Shown here: one piece after another, positions 53,505 to 62,442 of the stretch
Position numbering within the stretch: position 1 is the first letter of the stretch
Layout of the letters: every line of letters begins with the position of its first letter
NCBI RefSeq assembly: GCF_008364825.1
Contig: NZ_VTTO01000005.1
Span: forward strand, 1-64,000
From: Azospirillum sp. B21
GTDB lineage: Bacteria > Pseudomonadota > Alphaproteobacteria > Azospirillales > Azospirillaceae
Length of the DNA stretch: 64,000 nucleotides
Reading direction: 5' to 3'
Program-made: the position numbers and the translations under genes
The notes under the pieces: generated by a model
Database searches by the model: none
Seen by the model: only the letters and a program-made list of their open reading frames with translations
What the model was told of the DNA's origin: nothing

Positions 53505-54020
53505 ATGCCCGCAAGTCTGACCGCCATCTATCTGGATCACCGCCAGTCCCTGCTCGGTCGGGCCTTGCGCATCGTGCGCGACGTGCCGACGGCGGAGGAC
53601 GTGATCCAGGAAAGCTATCTCAGGGCCTGCAACGCGGTGCAGAAGGGCCCGATCGACAATATCGGCGCCTTCCTTCACCGCACCGTGCACAACCTTGCCC
53701 TCGACCAGATCCGCCGCCGCCGCACCCAGGAACGGTTCGAGGCGCCGGCTTCCGACACCGCCGATCCGCTGGAGGTCGCCTGCGGCAGCCCTTCGGTGGA
53801 GGACCGGCTTCTTCACCGCGAGCGTCTGGCCCAGTTCATGGGCGCGATGGAAGCCCTGCCGGACCGCGCCCGCCGGGTCTGGGTGCTGAACCGGGTGGAG
53901 GGGATGTCCTATCCGCAGATCGCCGCCCATCTCGGCGTGTCGCAGGGGACGGTCTTCAACGACATGAAGCTGGCGATGGGCCATTTCGTGGACGCCCTGT
54001 CGCGCGCCGACCGCGGCTGA
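53505..54020 (+). CDS. fecI: ECF sigma factor, FecI-like
   Basis: A 171-aa sigma factor of the iron-transport ECF group. Region 2 is LLGRALRIVRDVPTAEDVIQESYLRA with FLHRTVHNLALDQIRRRRTQERF. Region 4 is ALPDRARRVWVLNRVEGMSYPQIAAHLGVSQGTVFNDMKLAM. It is divergent from fecR, the receptor and the asb genes, and would direct RNA polymerase to the receptor promoter when ferric siderophore is sensed. Iron control is supported by the Fur-like box over its promoter. The ATG was chosen at the first Met of the domain. Confidence 0.94.
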   Translation: MPASLTAIYLDHRQSLLGRALRIVRDVPTAEDVIQESYLRACNAVQKGPIDNIGAFLHRTVHNLALDQIRRRRTQERFEAPASDTADPLEVACGSPSVEDRLLHRERLAQFMGAMEALPDRARRVWVLNRVEGMSYPQIAAHLGVSQGTVFNDMKLAMGHFVDALSRADRG

Positions 54021-54168
54021 CCGCGGGGCTGCGGTACGGGCTGACCTCCGCCTCATTCCAGGCCGCCTCTTTCTAGACCTAGGTGTGGTATCCCGCTTTC
54101 CCCCCGTCCGGATAGGATGCGCGTGGCGCCAGGGACCGGCGCCCTTCATTCGGTCGAGGCATCGCGAC

Positions 54169-54543
54169 GTGTCCAATGCACCCCTGATAGCTGTGGTTGA
54201 CGACGACGAGGCGATCCGCGAGGCGTTGGACGACCTGCTGCGGTCCGCCGGCTTCCGCTGCCGGCCCTTCGTCTCGGCCGAGGATTTCCTGGCCCATGCG
54301 GACCGGGCGGACATCGCCTGCATCATCCTGGACGTGCGCATGCCCGGCCTGTCCGGTCTCGATTTGCAGGAGCGGCTGAACGCCGACGGCGGCGGGCACC
54401 CTCCGATCCTCTTCATGACTTCCTATGCCGACGATGCCACGCGGATTCGGGCGCTGAGCGGCGGCGCCCGCGACGTGCTGGGCAAGCCGGTGGACGGCCA
54501 CGTCCTGATCGCTTCCCTGAACAGCGCCATGGCGGCAGGATAG
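54169..54543 (+). CDS. Single-domain response regulator (FixJ-type receiver)
   Basis: A 124-aa receiver with no output domain. The acidic pocket is AVVDDDEAIREAL, the phospho-site is Asp in IILDVRMPGLSGLDL, and the switch Thr and Lys are in FMTSYADD and GKPVDG. The start is GTG 54169, since GAGG lies 11 nt upstream and the frame before it adds no domain. It is the first gene of a four-gene signalling operon, 39 nt before the large kinase. Such stand-alone receivers usually pass phosphate or tune a kinase. Confidence 0.88.
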   Translation: MSNAPLIAVVDDDEAIREALDDLLRSAGFRCRPFVSAEDFLAHADRADIACIILDVRMPGLSGLDLQERLNADGGGHPPILFMTSYADDATRIRALSGGARDVLGKPVDGHVLIASLNSAMAAG

Positions 54544-54582
54544 GACGGCAGGGTAGGGATTGCGGGTGGGAAAGGCCGGTAC

Positions 54583-57500
54583 ATGGAGCTCAGTTTCGAT
54601 CACCTGACGGCGACCGGCTCCGGCGGCCATGTCCTGGGCAGCGACGGGGAAAGCCGGCTGCTGCGGGTGATGCGGCCGGGCCAGCCCTTTCCGATCCTGG
54701 TCCGCATGGCGCTGACGCTTGCGAAGGATCCGGGCGGCCGGTCCGATGCGGCGCTCGACCGGCTGCGACGGGAGCATGAACTGTCGCGCCGGCTGCACCC
54801 GGCCTGGGCGGTCAAGCCGCTCGACCTGCTGCAGCATGACATGGTCCCGGTGCTGACCCTCGCCGATCCGGGCGGACAGCCGCTGTCGGCCCTGCCGGTG
54901 CCGGCGATGCCCTTCCGCCAGCGGCTGTCGCTGGCCATCCGCATTGCCGAGGCCGCGGCGCAACTGCATCGCCGCGGACTGCTGCACGGCGACCTGCGGC
55001 CCTTCAACCTGCTGGTCGGCGATGACGGATCGGTGCGTCTGACCGGCTTCGGCCGGGCCAGCCCCTTGCCGGTCCCTACCCCCGATGCCGCAGCAGAGCG
55101 GCCGGACGCGCTGCTGCCCTACATGGCGCCGGAGCAGTCGGGGCGGATGAACCGTCCGGTCGACCGCCGCAGCGACCTCTATGCCCTGGGCGTCACGCTG
55201 TACGAGCTGTTCACCGGCGAGCTGCCCTTCGCCGCGCGCGATGCGATGGAATGGGTGCACAGCCATCTCGCTCGCGCCCCGATCCCGCCGGCCCACCATG
55301 CGCCCGACCTGCCGGCGGCCATCGCGGACATCCTGCTGCGGCTGCTCGCCAAGACGGCGGAGGACCGCTACCAGACCGCCGACGGCCTCACGCGCGACCT
55401 TATCCAGGCCCTTCGGACCTGGGATGTCGAAGGCCGCATCCCCGCCTTTCCGGTCGGTCGGCGCGACATGCCGGAGGGGCTGGTCGCGCCGCCGGACCTT
55501 TATGGGCGGGACGAGCCGGTCGCCGCCCTTCAGGCCGCCTTCGATCGGGTCGCCGCCGGTGGCCGGATGAGCGTCGTCCTGATCGCCGGACGGTCCGGCG
55601 TCGGCAAGTCGGCGGTCGTCCAGGCGCTGGAGGACCAACTGGTGCCGCCGCACGGCCTGTTCGCCGCCGGCAAGTTCGACCAGGGCAAGCGCGACCTGCC
55701 CTATGCCAGTCTGGCGGAGGCCTTCCGTGCGCTGGTCACCCGCATCCTGGCGCTGCCGGTTTTGCATCGCGACCAGTGGCGCCGCGCTCTGGCGGAGGCG
55801 GTTGGCGACGGCGGCGCGCTGATGACCGCCCTGATCCCCAATCTGGCCCTGCTGATCGGCGAGCAGCCCGCCGTGCCGCCCCTGCCGCCGCGGGAGGCGC
55901 AGAACCGCTTCGACCTGTTGTTCCGGCGCGTTCTGCAGACCTTCGCCCGTCCCGACCACCCGCTGGTCCTGTTCCTGGACGACCTGCAATGGCTGGATCG
56001 CGCCACGCTGGACCTGCTGGACCGGCTGGTTGCCGATGGCGGCATCGGCCATCTGCTGCTGGTCGGCGCCTACCGCAGCGACGAGGTCGGCGCCGGCCAT
56101 CCGCTGCAGGCGTTGATGAGTCGTATCCGGGATGCCTGCGACGGTGCTGCCGGCGAAGCGATCGATTGCGAGGAAATCGCGCTGGGGCCGCTGTCGCCGG
56201 ACGATCTGCGCCACATGGTCGCCGACAGCCTGGACCGCAAGCCGGACGAGGTGGCGGCGCTCGTCGCCCTCCTGCAGGAGCGCACCGGCGGCAACGCCTT
56301 CTTCGCGGTGCAGCTGCTGACTGCGCTGGAACGTTCCGGCCGCCTGTGGTTCGACCGTGAAGCAATGCGCTGGGATTGGGATCTGGAGGCGGTGGAGCAG
56401 GCTCCATGGGGCGCCGGCATCGCCACGCTGATGACGGAACGGCTTGGCCGTTTCCCGGCGCAAACGCGCGACCTTCTGTCCCGCCATGCCGCGCTCGGCG
56501 CCGCCGTCCGGCTGTCGACCCTGGCCTTCGCCGCCGGCTTGGCGGAGGAGGAAACGGAGCGCCATCTGGAACCGGTGCTGGCCGAGGGGCTGATCCTGCG
56601 CAGCGAGGATGGCTTCCGCTTCCTCCACGACCGGGTGCAGGAAGGGGCCTATGCCCTGGTGGCGGCGGAATCGCGCGGCGCGCTCCACCTCGACATCGCC
56701 CGCGCGCTGCGCCGCGGCTTTGCCGCCGACCTGACGGGGGAGCGGCTGTTCACGCTGGTCGGCCAGTATGACCGCTGCCTTCCGCTGATCCAGGATGGGC
56801 CGGAGCGGGCGGAGGTGGCGACGCTTCATCTCGCCGCCGGTCATCAGGCCAAGGCCGCCAGCGCCCACGGCTCGGCGTTGGCCTATGCGCTGGGCGGCCT
56901 GCGCCTGCTGGAAGGCGGCGACATCGAGCGGCGGCACAGGCTGGCCTTCGCGCTGGAACATCTGCAGGCGGAATGCGAGTTCCTCTGCGGCGACCTGCAG
57001 CAGGCGGAGCGGCGGTTGCTCGGCCTTGCGGGACGGGCCGAATGCCCAGCGGACCGCGCCGCCATCACGGCGCTGCTCGTCACCGTCTACACCGCCATCG
57101 ACCGCAGCGACCGCGCCATCGACGCCTGTCTGGCTTATCTGAAGGGCGTCGGCATCGACTGGGCGGCCCATCCGCCGGCAGCCTTGGCGCAGGAGGAATA
57201 CGCGCGGCTGCGAACGGCCATCGGCGGGCGGCCCATCGCCTCGCTGGCATCGATGTCCGCCGTCGCCGACCCCGACAGCCGGGTGACGCTGGACGTGCTG
57301 GCCGCGGCATTGCCGCCGGCCTTCTTCAGCGACCGCAACCTCGTCTGCCTGATCCTGTGCCGGATGGCGAACCTGACGCTGCGGAACGGGCGCAGCGACG
57401 CGTCCGCCCTGGGCTTCGCCTATCTCGGCATGATGGCGGGCCCCTATTTCGGCGACTATGCCGCCGGCTACGAGTTCGGCCGGCTCGGCTACGATCTGGC

Positions 57501-59631
57501 GGAGCGGCAGGGGCCGACGCGCTACCGGGCGCGGGTGCTGATGACCTTCGCCTATCATGTCGTCCCCTGGACCCGCGACATCCGCAGCGAGCGCGCCCTG
57601 CTGCTGCGGGCTTTCGAAGAGGCGCGGGAGGCCGGCGACGTCACCTATGGCGGCTTCACCAGTGTCACCCTGGTCACCAGCATGCTGGCCGCGGGCGATC
57701 CGCTGGCGACGGTGCAGCGCACGGCGGAGGCGCGGCTGTCCTATGTCCGGCAGGTGAAGTTCGGACTGTGCGCCGACATCCTGACGACCCAGCTTCAACT
57801 GTTGCGCGCCCTGCGCGGGCAGACCGACGCCATCGGCTGCTTCGACGGGCAGGGCTTCGACAATGCCGCCTTCGAGGTGCGGCTGCTGGCCAATCCCAGC
57901 CTGGATATAGCCACCTGCTGGCATTGGATCCGCACCCTCCAGCTCCGCTGCATCGCCGGCGAGATGGCGGCGGCGGTCGAGGCGGCGGAGCGGGCGGAAG
58001 GGCTGCTGTGGACCACGTCCGGCCATTGGGAGATGGCGGAGTTCCATTTCCACGCGGCATTGGCGCGGGCAGGCGCAATGGACGACGTCCGGCCGGACCA
58101 ACGCGCCCGCCACGCCGCCGCGCTCGCCCGCCATCTCGACCAGCTGCGCGACTGGGCGGGCCACAGCCCCGACAGCTTCGATGCCCGCTTCGCCCTCGCC
58201 GAGGCGGAGGCGGCCCGGACGCAAGCGCGGACGGAGGATGCCATGCGCGGCTATGACCGCGCGGTCCAGGCGGCGCGGCGCACCGCTCTGCCCCATGTGG
58301 AGGCGCTGGCCCATGAATGCGCCGCCGGCCTCTATCGCCGGCTGGGTGTGCCGACGCTGGAACTCGCCTGCATCCGCGACGCCGCCGGCTGTTATGCGCG
58401 CTGGGGGGGCACGGCCAAGGTCGCGCAGCTCGCCCGGCACTACCCCTCCCTCGGCCTGGATGCGGCGGAGCCGGCATTGCCGGAGGCGCCGCGCGGCTTC
58501 GACGGCATCGATCTGGCCGCCCTTCTCGGCACGCTGCGCACGGTGTCCGACCAGGCGAGCGTGGAGCAGCTCACCACCACACTGCTGACCCTGGTGCTGG
58601 AACATGCCGGAGCCAGCCGCGGCATGCTGATCCTCGCCCGCGGCGACCGGCTGCGGGTGGAGGCGGAGGCGACGACCGGGCTCTATGGCGTGTCGGTGCG
58701 GCTGGTGCAGGAGGATGCCGACCGCATCCCGCTGCCCCATGCCATCGTCCACGGCGCGATCCGCGACCAGGAGGCGGTGATCGTCGACGACACCCGCGCC
58801 CCCGGCCCCTTCTCCGCCGATCCTTATCTGCGCGAGACGGAGGCGCGCTCCATCCTGTGCATGCCGCTGGTCCGCCGCCGCCGCGTCGTCGGGCTGCTGC
58901 ATCTGGAGAACGCATTGGCGACCCATGCCTTCACGCCGCAGCGGGTCAACATCCTGACGCTGCTCGGTGCCCAGGCGGCGGCGTCGCTGGAGACCGCGAC
59001 GCTGGAGGAGAAGGAGGCGCTGCTGAAGGAAATCCACCACCGGGTGAAGAACAACCTTCAGTTGGTTACCAGCCTCCTCAACCTCCAGGCCCGCCGCATC
59101 GAGGACGAGGCCGTCGCCGCCCTGTTCGCCGACAGCCGCGACCGGGTGCGGTCGATGGCGCTGGTGCACGAAAACCTCTACCGGCTCGGCAATTTCGCCC
59201 GCGTGCCGATGCGCGAGCATCTGGAATCGGTGTGCGCCCATCTGCTGCGCGCCTATTCCCGGCCGGCCGGCGCGGTGCGGCTGGACACCGACATGGACGA
59301 CCTGAAGCTCGACCTCGACCGGGCGGTGCCCTGCGGCCTGATCGTCAACGAGCTGGTCTCCAACGCGCTGAAACACGCCTTTCCGGGCGGGCGGGGCGGG
59401 GTGCTCAGCGTGGGGCTGGCGTCGGACGGGCGGGAGTACCGGCTATCCGTTCGTGATGACGGCGTGGGCTTGCCCGAAGGGTACGATCCCGATAGGATGG
59501 ATACGGTCGGTTTTCAGCTGATCGCCGACCTGACCAGCCAGTTGCACGGCTCGTTGAAATACAGTTCCACCACAGGGACGGAGTTCATTGTCATCTTTCC
59601 TTTGAAAGGGCGTAACCGGGGAAGTGAATGA
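54583..59631 (+). CDS. Multidomain sensor: kinase-like/AAA-ATPase/GAF/histidine kinase
   Basis: A 1682-aa cytosolic signalling protein. Residues about 1-270 form a Ser/Thr-kinase-like domain with catalytic-loop HGDLRPFN at 135-142, but GFG at 155-157 where DFG is expected. An AAA/ORC-type ATPase has Walker A GRSGVGKS at 336-343 and Walker B LVLFLDDLQWLD near 465. A long helical repeat region fills about 700-1300. A GAF domain covers about 1320-1460. A HisKA_2/HWE-type kinase has EIHHRVKNNLQ with His1486, then NELVSNALKHAF. It overlaps the next gene by ATGA. The family is known as trifunctional kinases; the ligand is unknown. Confidence 0.92.
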   Translation: MELSFDHLTATGSGGHVLGSDGESRLLRVMRPGQPFPILVRMALTLAKDPGGRSDAALDRLRREHELSRRLHPAWAVKPLDLLQHDMVPVLTLADPGGQPLSALPVPAMPFRQRLSLAIRIAEAAAQLHRRGLLHGDLRPFNLLVGDDGSVRLTGFGRASPLPVPTPDAAAERPDALLPYMAPEQSGRMNRPVDRRSDLYALGVTLYELFTGELPFAARDAMEWVHSHLARAPIPPAHHAPDLPAAIADILLRLLAKTAEDRYQTADGLTRDLIQALRTWDVEGRIPAFPVGRRDMPEGLVAPPDLYGRDEPVAALQAAFDRVAAGGRMSVVLIAGRSGVGKSAVVQALEDQLVPPHGLFAAGKFDQGKRDLPYASLAEAFRALVTRILALPVLHRDQWRRALAEAVGDGGALMTALIPNLALLIGEQPAVPPLPPREAQNRFDLLFRRVLQTFARPDHPLVLFLDDLQWLDRATLDLLDRLVADGGIGHLLLVGAYRSDEVGAGHPLQALMSRIRDACDGAAGEAIDCEEIALGPLSPDDLRHMVADSLDRKPDEVAALVALLQERTGGNAFFAVQLLTALERSGRLWFDREAMRWDWDLEAVEQAPWGAGIATLMTERLGRFPAQTRDLLSRHAALGAAVRLSTLAFAAGLAEEETERHLEPVLAEGLILRSEDGFRFLHDRVQEGAYALVAAESRGALHLDIARALRRGFAADLTGERLFTLVGQYDRCLPLIQDGPERAEVATLHLAAGHQAKAASAHGSALAYALGGLRLLEGGDIERRHRLAFALEHLQAECEFLCGDLQQAERRLLGLAGRAECPADRAAITALLVTVYTAIDRSDRAIDACLAYLKGVGIDWAAHPPAALAQEEYARLRTAIGGRPIASLASMSAVADPDSRVTLDVLAAALPPAFFSDRNLVCLILCRMANLTLRNGRSDASALGFAYLGMMAGPYFGDYAAGYEFGRLGYDLAERQGPTRYRARVLMTFAYHVVPWTRDIRSERALLLRAFEEAREAGDVTYGGFTSVTLVTSMLAAGDPLATVQRTAEARLSYVRQVKFGLCADILTTQLQLLRALRGQTDAIGCFDGQGFDNAAFEVRLLANPSLDIATCWHWIRTLQLRCIAGEMAAAVEAAERAEGLLWTTSGHWEMAEFHFHAALARAGAMDDVRPDQRARHAAALARHLDQLRDWAGHSPDSFDARFALAEAEAARTQARTEDAMRGYDRAVQAARRTALPHVEALAHECAAGLYRRLGVPTLELACIRDAAGCYARWGGTAKVAQLARHYPSLGLDAAEPALPEAPRGFDGIDLAALLGTLRTVSDQASVEQLTTTLLTLVLEHAGASRGMLILARGDRLRVEAEATTGLYGVSVRLVQEDADRIPLPHAIVHGAIRDQEAVIVDDTRAPGPFSADPYLRETEARSILCMPLVRRRRVVGLLHLENALATHAFTPQRVNILTLLGAQAAASLETATLEEKEALLKEIHHRVKNNLQLVTSLLNLQARRIEDEAVAALFADSRDRVRSMALVHENLYRLGNFARVPMREHLESVCAHLLRAYSRPAGAVRLDTDMDDLKLDLDRAVPCGLIVNELVSNALKHAFPGGRGGVLSVGLASDGREYRLSVRDDGVGLPEGYDPDRMDTVGFQLIADLTSQLHGSLKYSSTTGTEFIVIFPLKGRNRGSE

Positions 59632-61139
59632 TCGCGGCACGGATCCTGATCGTCGAAGACGACCGTATCGTCGCGCGCGATATTCAGCATCAACTGTCCC
59701 GGATGGGGCATGTCGTGGTCGGCATGTCGGCCAGCGGCGAGGAAGCGGTCCGGCGGGCCGGCAGCCATCAGCCCGATCTGGTCCTGATGGATATCCGCCT
59801 GGAAGGGGAGATGGACGGGATCGAGGCGGCGCGCCGGATCCGCGACGCCCAGCGCATCCCCGTCGTCTTCCTCACGGCTTACGCCAATGACGAGGTGGTG
59901 CAGCGCGCCAGCCTGACGGAGCCCTTCGGCTATCTGCTGAAGCCCTTCGAAGAGCCGCAGATGCGCACCGTCATCCAGATGGCGCTCTACAAGCACGCTA
60001 GCGACGCCAAGCTTCGGATGAGCGAGCGGCGCTATGCCGCCACGCTCGCCAGCATCCGCGACGGCGTCATCCTGTGCGATCCCCAGGGCCGCGTCGACTT
60101 CATGAACCGGGTGGCGGAGACGATGACCGGCTGGACGGCGGCGGAGGCGGCCGGACAGCCGCTTGCCTCCGTCTTTGTCGCGGTGGACGAGGAAACACAC
60201 GAACCGCTGGAGGATTTCTCCGCCGTCGTCCTGCGCAGCGGCGCCTTCGCCCCGCCGGAACGGCTGTCGCGGCTGCTGCCCCGCGGGGGGGCCGCTCCGG
60301 CTGGGATCGTGGTGGAGGAGCGCTGCTCCGCCATCATCGACGACCGCGGCGAACTGGTCGGCTCCATCCTGGTATTCAGCGACCTGACCCAGCGCCGCCA
60401 GATCGCGGAGGCCTTGCGCAAGGCCCAGGCCGACCTTGCCCATATCGGCCGGCTGACCATGATGGGGGAACTGGCCGCCGCCGTCGCGCATGAGGTCAAC
60501 CAGCCGCTGATGGCGATCATCACCAACGCCGGCACCTGCCTTCAGCACCTGTCGCAGCCGCATCCCGACTTGGCCAAGACCCGCGTCGTGGTGGAACGGA
60601 TCGTGCGCGATGCCCAGCGGGCCGGCGACGTGGTCCGCAGCATCCATGCGCTGGCCCGCCGGACCCCGGCCGATCCCGGATGGGTGGACATGAGCGCGCT
60701 GATCGCCGACACGCTGGCGCTGGTGCGGGCGGAACTGCGCCGCGCCCGCATTATGGTGGAGACCGATCTCCAGGCCGGATCGCCCTGGGTCCATGGCGAC
60801 CGGGTGCAGTTGCAGCAGCTCGTCCTCAATCTGGTGATGAACGCGGTCGAAGCGATGGCGGACCCGGACTTGCCGGAACGGCGCCTGCGCATCGTCACCG
60901 CCAGCGAGGACGGCTGGATCCGGGTCCGGGTCGAGGACAGTGGAACGGGCATCGCGGACGCCGATGTCGACGCCATCTTCCGGGCCCTGTACACCACCAA
61001 GCCGGACGGGCTGGGCATGGGCCTGTCGATCAGCCGGTCGATCGTGGAACTGCATGGCGGACGGCTGACCGCCACGCCGGGCACCCCTTGTGGGAGCGTG
61101 TTCGACTTCGTGCTGCCGGTATCGTCCGGAGGGGTGTGA
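59628..61139 (+). CDS. Hybrid sensor: receiver-PAS-histidine kinase
   Basis: A 503-aa protein. The N-terminal receiver has ILIVEDDRIVARDIQ, phospho-site VLMDIRLEGEMDG, FLTAYAND and KPFEEPQ. A PAS domain sits at about 135-255 (YAATLASIRDGVILCDPQGRVDFMN). The HisKA box, GELAAAVAHEVNQPLMAI near residue 285, is of the FixL/DctB type. HATPase follows (LVLNLVMNAVEAM, DSGTGI, GLGMGLSIS). Receiver-first order suggests it takes phosphate from the upstream kinase and then feeds the FixJ-like regulator. Its ends overlap both neighbours. Confidence 0.93.
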   Translation: MIAARILIVEDDRIVARDIQHQLSRMGHVVVGMSASGEEAVRRAGSHQPDLVLMDIRLEGEMDGIEAARRIRDAQRIPVVFLTAYANDEVVQRASLTEPFGYLLKPFEEPQMRTVIQMALYKHASDAKLRMSERRYAATLASIRDGVILCDPQGRVDFMNRVAETMTGWTAAEAAGQPLASVFVAVDEETHEPLEDFSAVVLRSGAFAPPERLSRLLPRGGAAPAGIVVEERCSAIIDDRGELVGSILVFSDLTQRRQIAEALRKAQADLAHIGRLTMMGELAAAVAHEVNQPLMAIITNAGTCLQHLSQPHPDLAKTRVVVERIVRDAQRAGDVVRSIHALARRTPADPGWVDMSALIADTLALVRAELRRARIMVETDLQAGSPWVHGDRVQLQQLVLNLVMNAVEAMADPDLPERRLRIVTASEDGWIRVRVEDSGTGIADADVDAIFRALYTTKPDGLGMGLSISRSIVELHGGRLTATPGTPCGSVFDFVLPVSSGGV

Positions 61140-61780
61140 TGAGGGGCAAGGCCGAAACCGCCGCGGCCGTGGTGACCGTGGTGATCATCGACGACGACGA
61201 AGCCGTCCGCGAAGCGCTGGAAGGGCTGCTCGAGTCCGTCGGGCTGCAGGTGAAGAGCTTCGGGTCGGTGCAGCAATACATCGACCAACGCCCGGCCATC
61301 GATGTCGGCTGCATGGTGCTGGACGTGCGGCTGCCGGGGCGCAGCGGGCTGGATTTCCAGGCGGAGCTGGCGCGTTGCGGCAACAGCCTGCCGGTGATCT
61401 TCATCAGCGGGCATGCCGATGTGCCGATGTCGGTGCGCGCGATGAAGGCGGGGGCCTTCGAATTCCTGACCAAGCCGGTGCATCACCAGGAACTGCTGGA
61501 CGCCATCCACGCCGCCATCGCCCGGCATGGCGAGCAGCGCGACCAGGAGCGGGGACTCGTCACCCAGCGCGCCCGCTTCGACACGCTGACCCCGCGCGAG
61601 CGCGAGATCACGATGATGGTGGTGTCCGGCCTGCGCAACAAGCAGATCGCCGACGACCTCGGACTCAGCGAGGCGACGGTGAAGCTGCACCGCGGTCAGG
61701 CCATGCGCAAGATGGAGGCGCGGTCGGTGGTGGAGTTGGTGCGGATCGTCGACAGTCTGATGACCTGCCGCGCCCACTGA
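61139..61780 (+). CDS. FixJ-family response regulator
   Basis: A 213-aa regulator with a receiver (VVIIDDDEAVREAL, phospho-site MVLDVRLPGRSG, FISGHADVPMSVRAMKAGAFEFLTKPV) and a C-terminal LuxR-type helix-turn-helix (LTPREREITMMVVSGLRNKQIADDLGLSEATVKLHR). It is the DNA-binding output of the four-gene operon. Its ATG overlaps the upstream stop as ATGA-type coupling. Target genes are not evident in the window. Confidence 0.94.
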   Translation: MRGKAETAAAVVTVVIIDDDEAVREALEGLLESVGLQVKSFGSVQQYIDQRPAIDVGCMVLDVRLPGRSGLDFQAELARCGNSLPVIFISGHADVPMSVRAMKAGAFEFLTKPVHHQELLDAIHAAIARHGEQRDQERGLVTQRARFDTLTPREREITMMVVSGLRNKQIADDLGLSEATVKLHRGQAMRKMEARSVVELVRIVDSLMTCRAH

Positions 61781-61813
61781 TCCCGTCGGTTGGCGGGGGC
61801 GGGCGGGCAGCCC

Positions 61814-62245
61814 TCAAAGGTGCCGGGAGCGTCGGCGCAGCCGCGACAGCATGGCGGCCAGCGCAAAGCCGCCGACCAGTCCGAGATGCTCGAAGAAGGC
61901 ATTGGTCGCCATGAAGCGTTCATGGCCGACCATCGTCCAGAAATCGTTGGCGATCAGTGCCGCCAGCACGGTGAACACGCCGAGCGCCCCGGCCCCCAGC
62001 CACAGCGCGCGGTCCAGCAGGATCAGCAGCGGCCCGACAAGCTCGACCAGGATGGTCAGCGCCGCCCACAGCGCCGGAGGATGCAGGCCGAAATGCGCCT
62101 GCTCCGCCACCGCGCCCGGCCAGTCGGTCAGCTTCACCAGCCCGCCCAGCAGATAGGCACCCACCAACGCGAGCCGGGCCAGAAACCATGTGCCGTCCCA
62201 GTCGAGGATGCGGTCGATGGGGCGTTCCAGATCGCGGAAGGTCAT
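61814..62245 (-). CDS. DoxX-like membrane protein
   Basis: A 143-aa membrane protein with four helices: FLARLALVGAYLLGGLVKL, a long second around LWAALTILVELVGPLLILL, LWLGAGALGVFTVLAALIA and LGLVGGFALAAML. The short loop ERFMATNAFFEHLGLVGG is the typical DoxX end. These proteins are linked to redox or detoxification complexes but have no fixed role. It is convergent with the FixJ-like gene and lies 197 nt downstream of the amidohydrolase on the same strand, across a repeat. Confidence 0.85.
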   Translation of the reverse strand: MTFRDLERPIDRILDWDGTWFLARLALVGAYLLGGLVKLTDWPGAVAEQAHFGLHPPALWAALTILVELVGPLLILLDRALWLGAGALGVFTVLAALIANDFWTMVGHERFMATNAFFEHLGLVGGFALAAMLSRLRRRSRHL

Positions 62246-62280
62246 GGCGGGGGCCGTTTCGTGTTTTTGGGGGGCGAAAA

Positions 62281-62421
62281 TCCCCCTCTCCCCCCCGGGG
62301 AGAGGGTCGGGGTGAGGGGGATGCATCGAGTGGAATTGGTGGGGAGCGGAGAGCGCGATTCTTGAAGATCCTCGCCGCGCGACCCCCTCACCCTAACCCT
62401 CTCCCCGGGGGGGAGAGGGGA
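62281..62421. repeat. GC-rich paired-hairpin intergenic repeat (copy 3)
   Basis: Two inverted copies of a hairpin unit of about 41 bp: 62281-62322 and 62382-62421, about 60 bp apart. Each has a CCCCTCTCCCC/GGGGAGAGGG stem and a CCCTAACCC or near-match edge. Compared with the copy at 35068-35175, the two units are turned inside out. It lies between the amidohydrolase and DoxX genes. Confidence 0.75.
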
Positions 62422-62442
62422 CCCGCTTTAGCGGAAGGAAGG

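Noticed and set aside
54079..59376. A 1765-codon open frame on the minus strand opposite the giant sensor kinase
   Set aside because: It is the antisense shadow of a high-GC gene whose sense frame has clear domains. Its translation is low-complexity Gln/Arg/Ala-rich with no recognisable domain.
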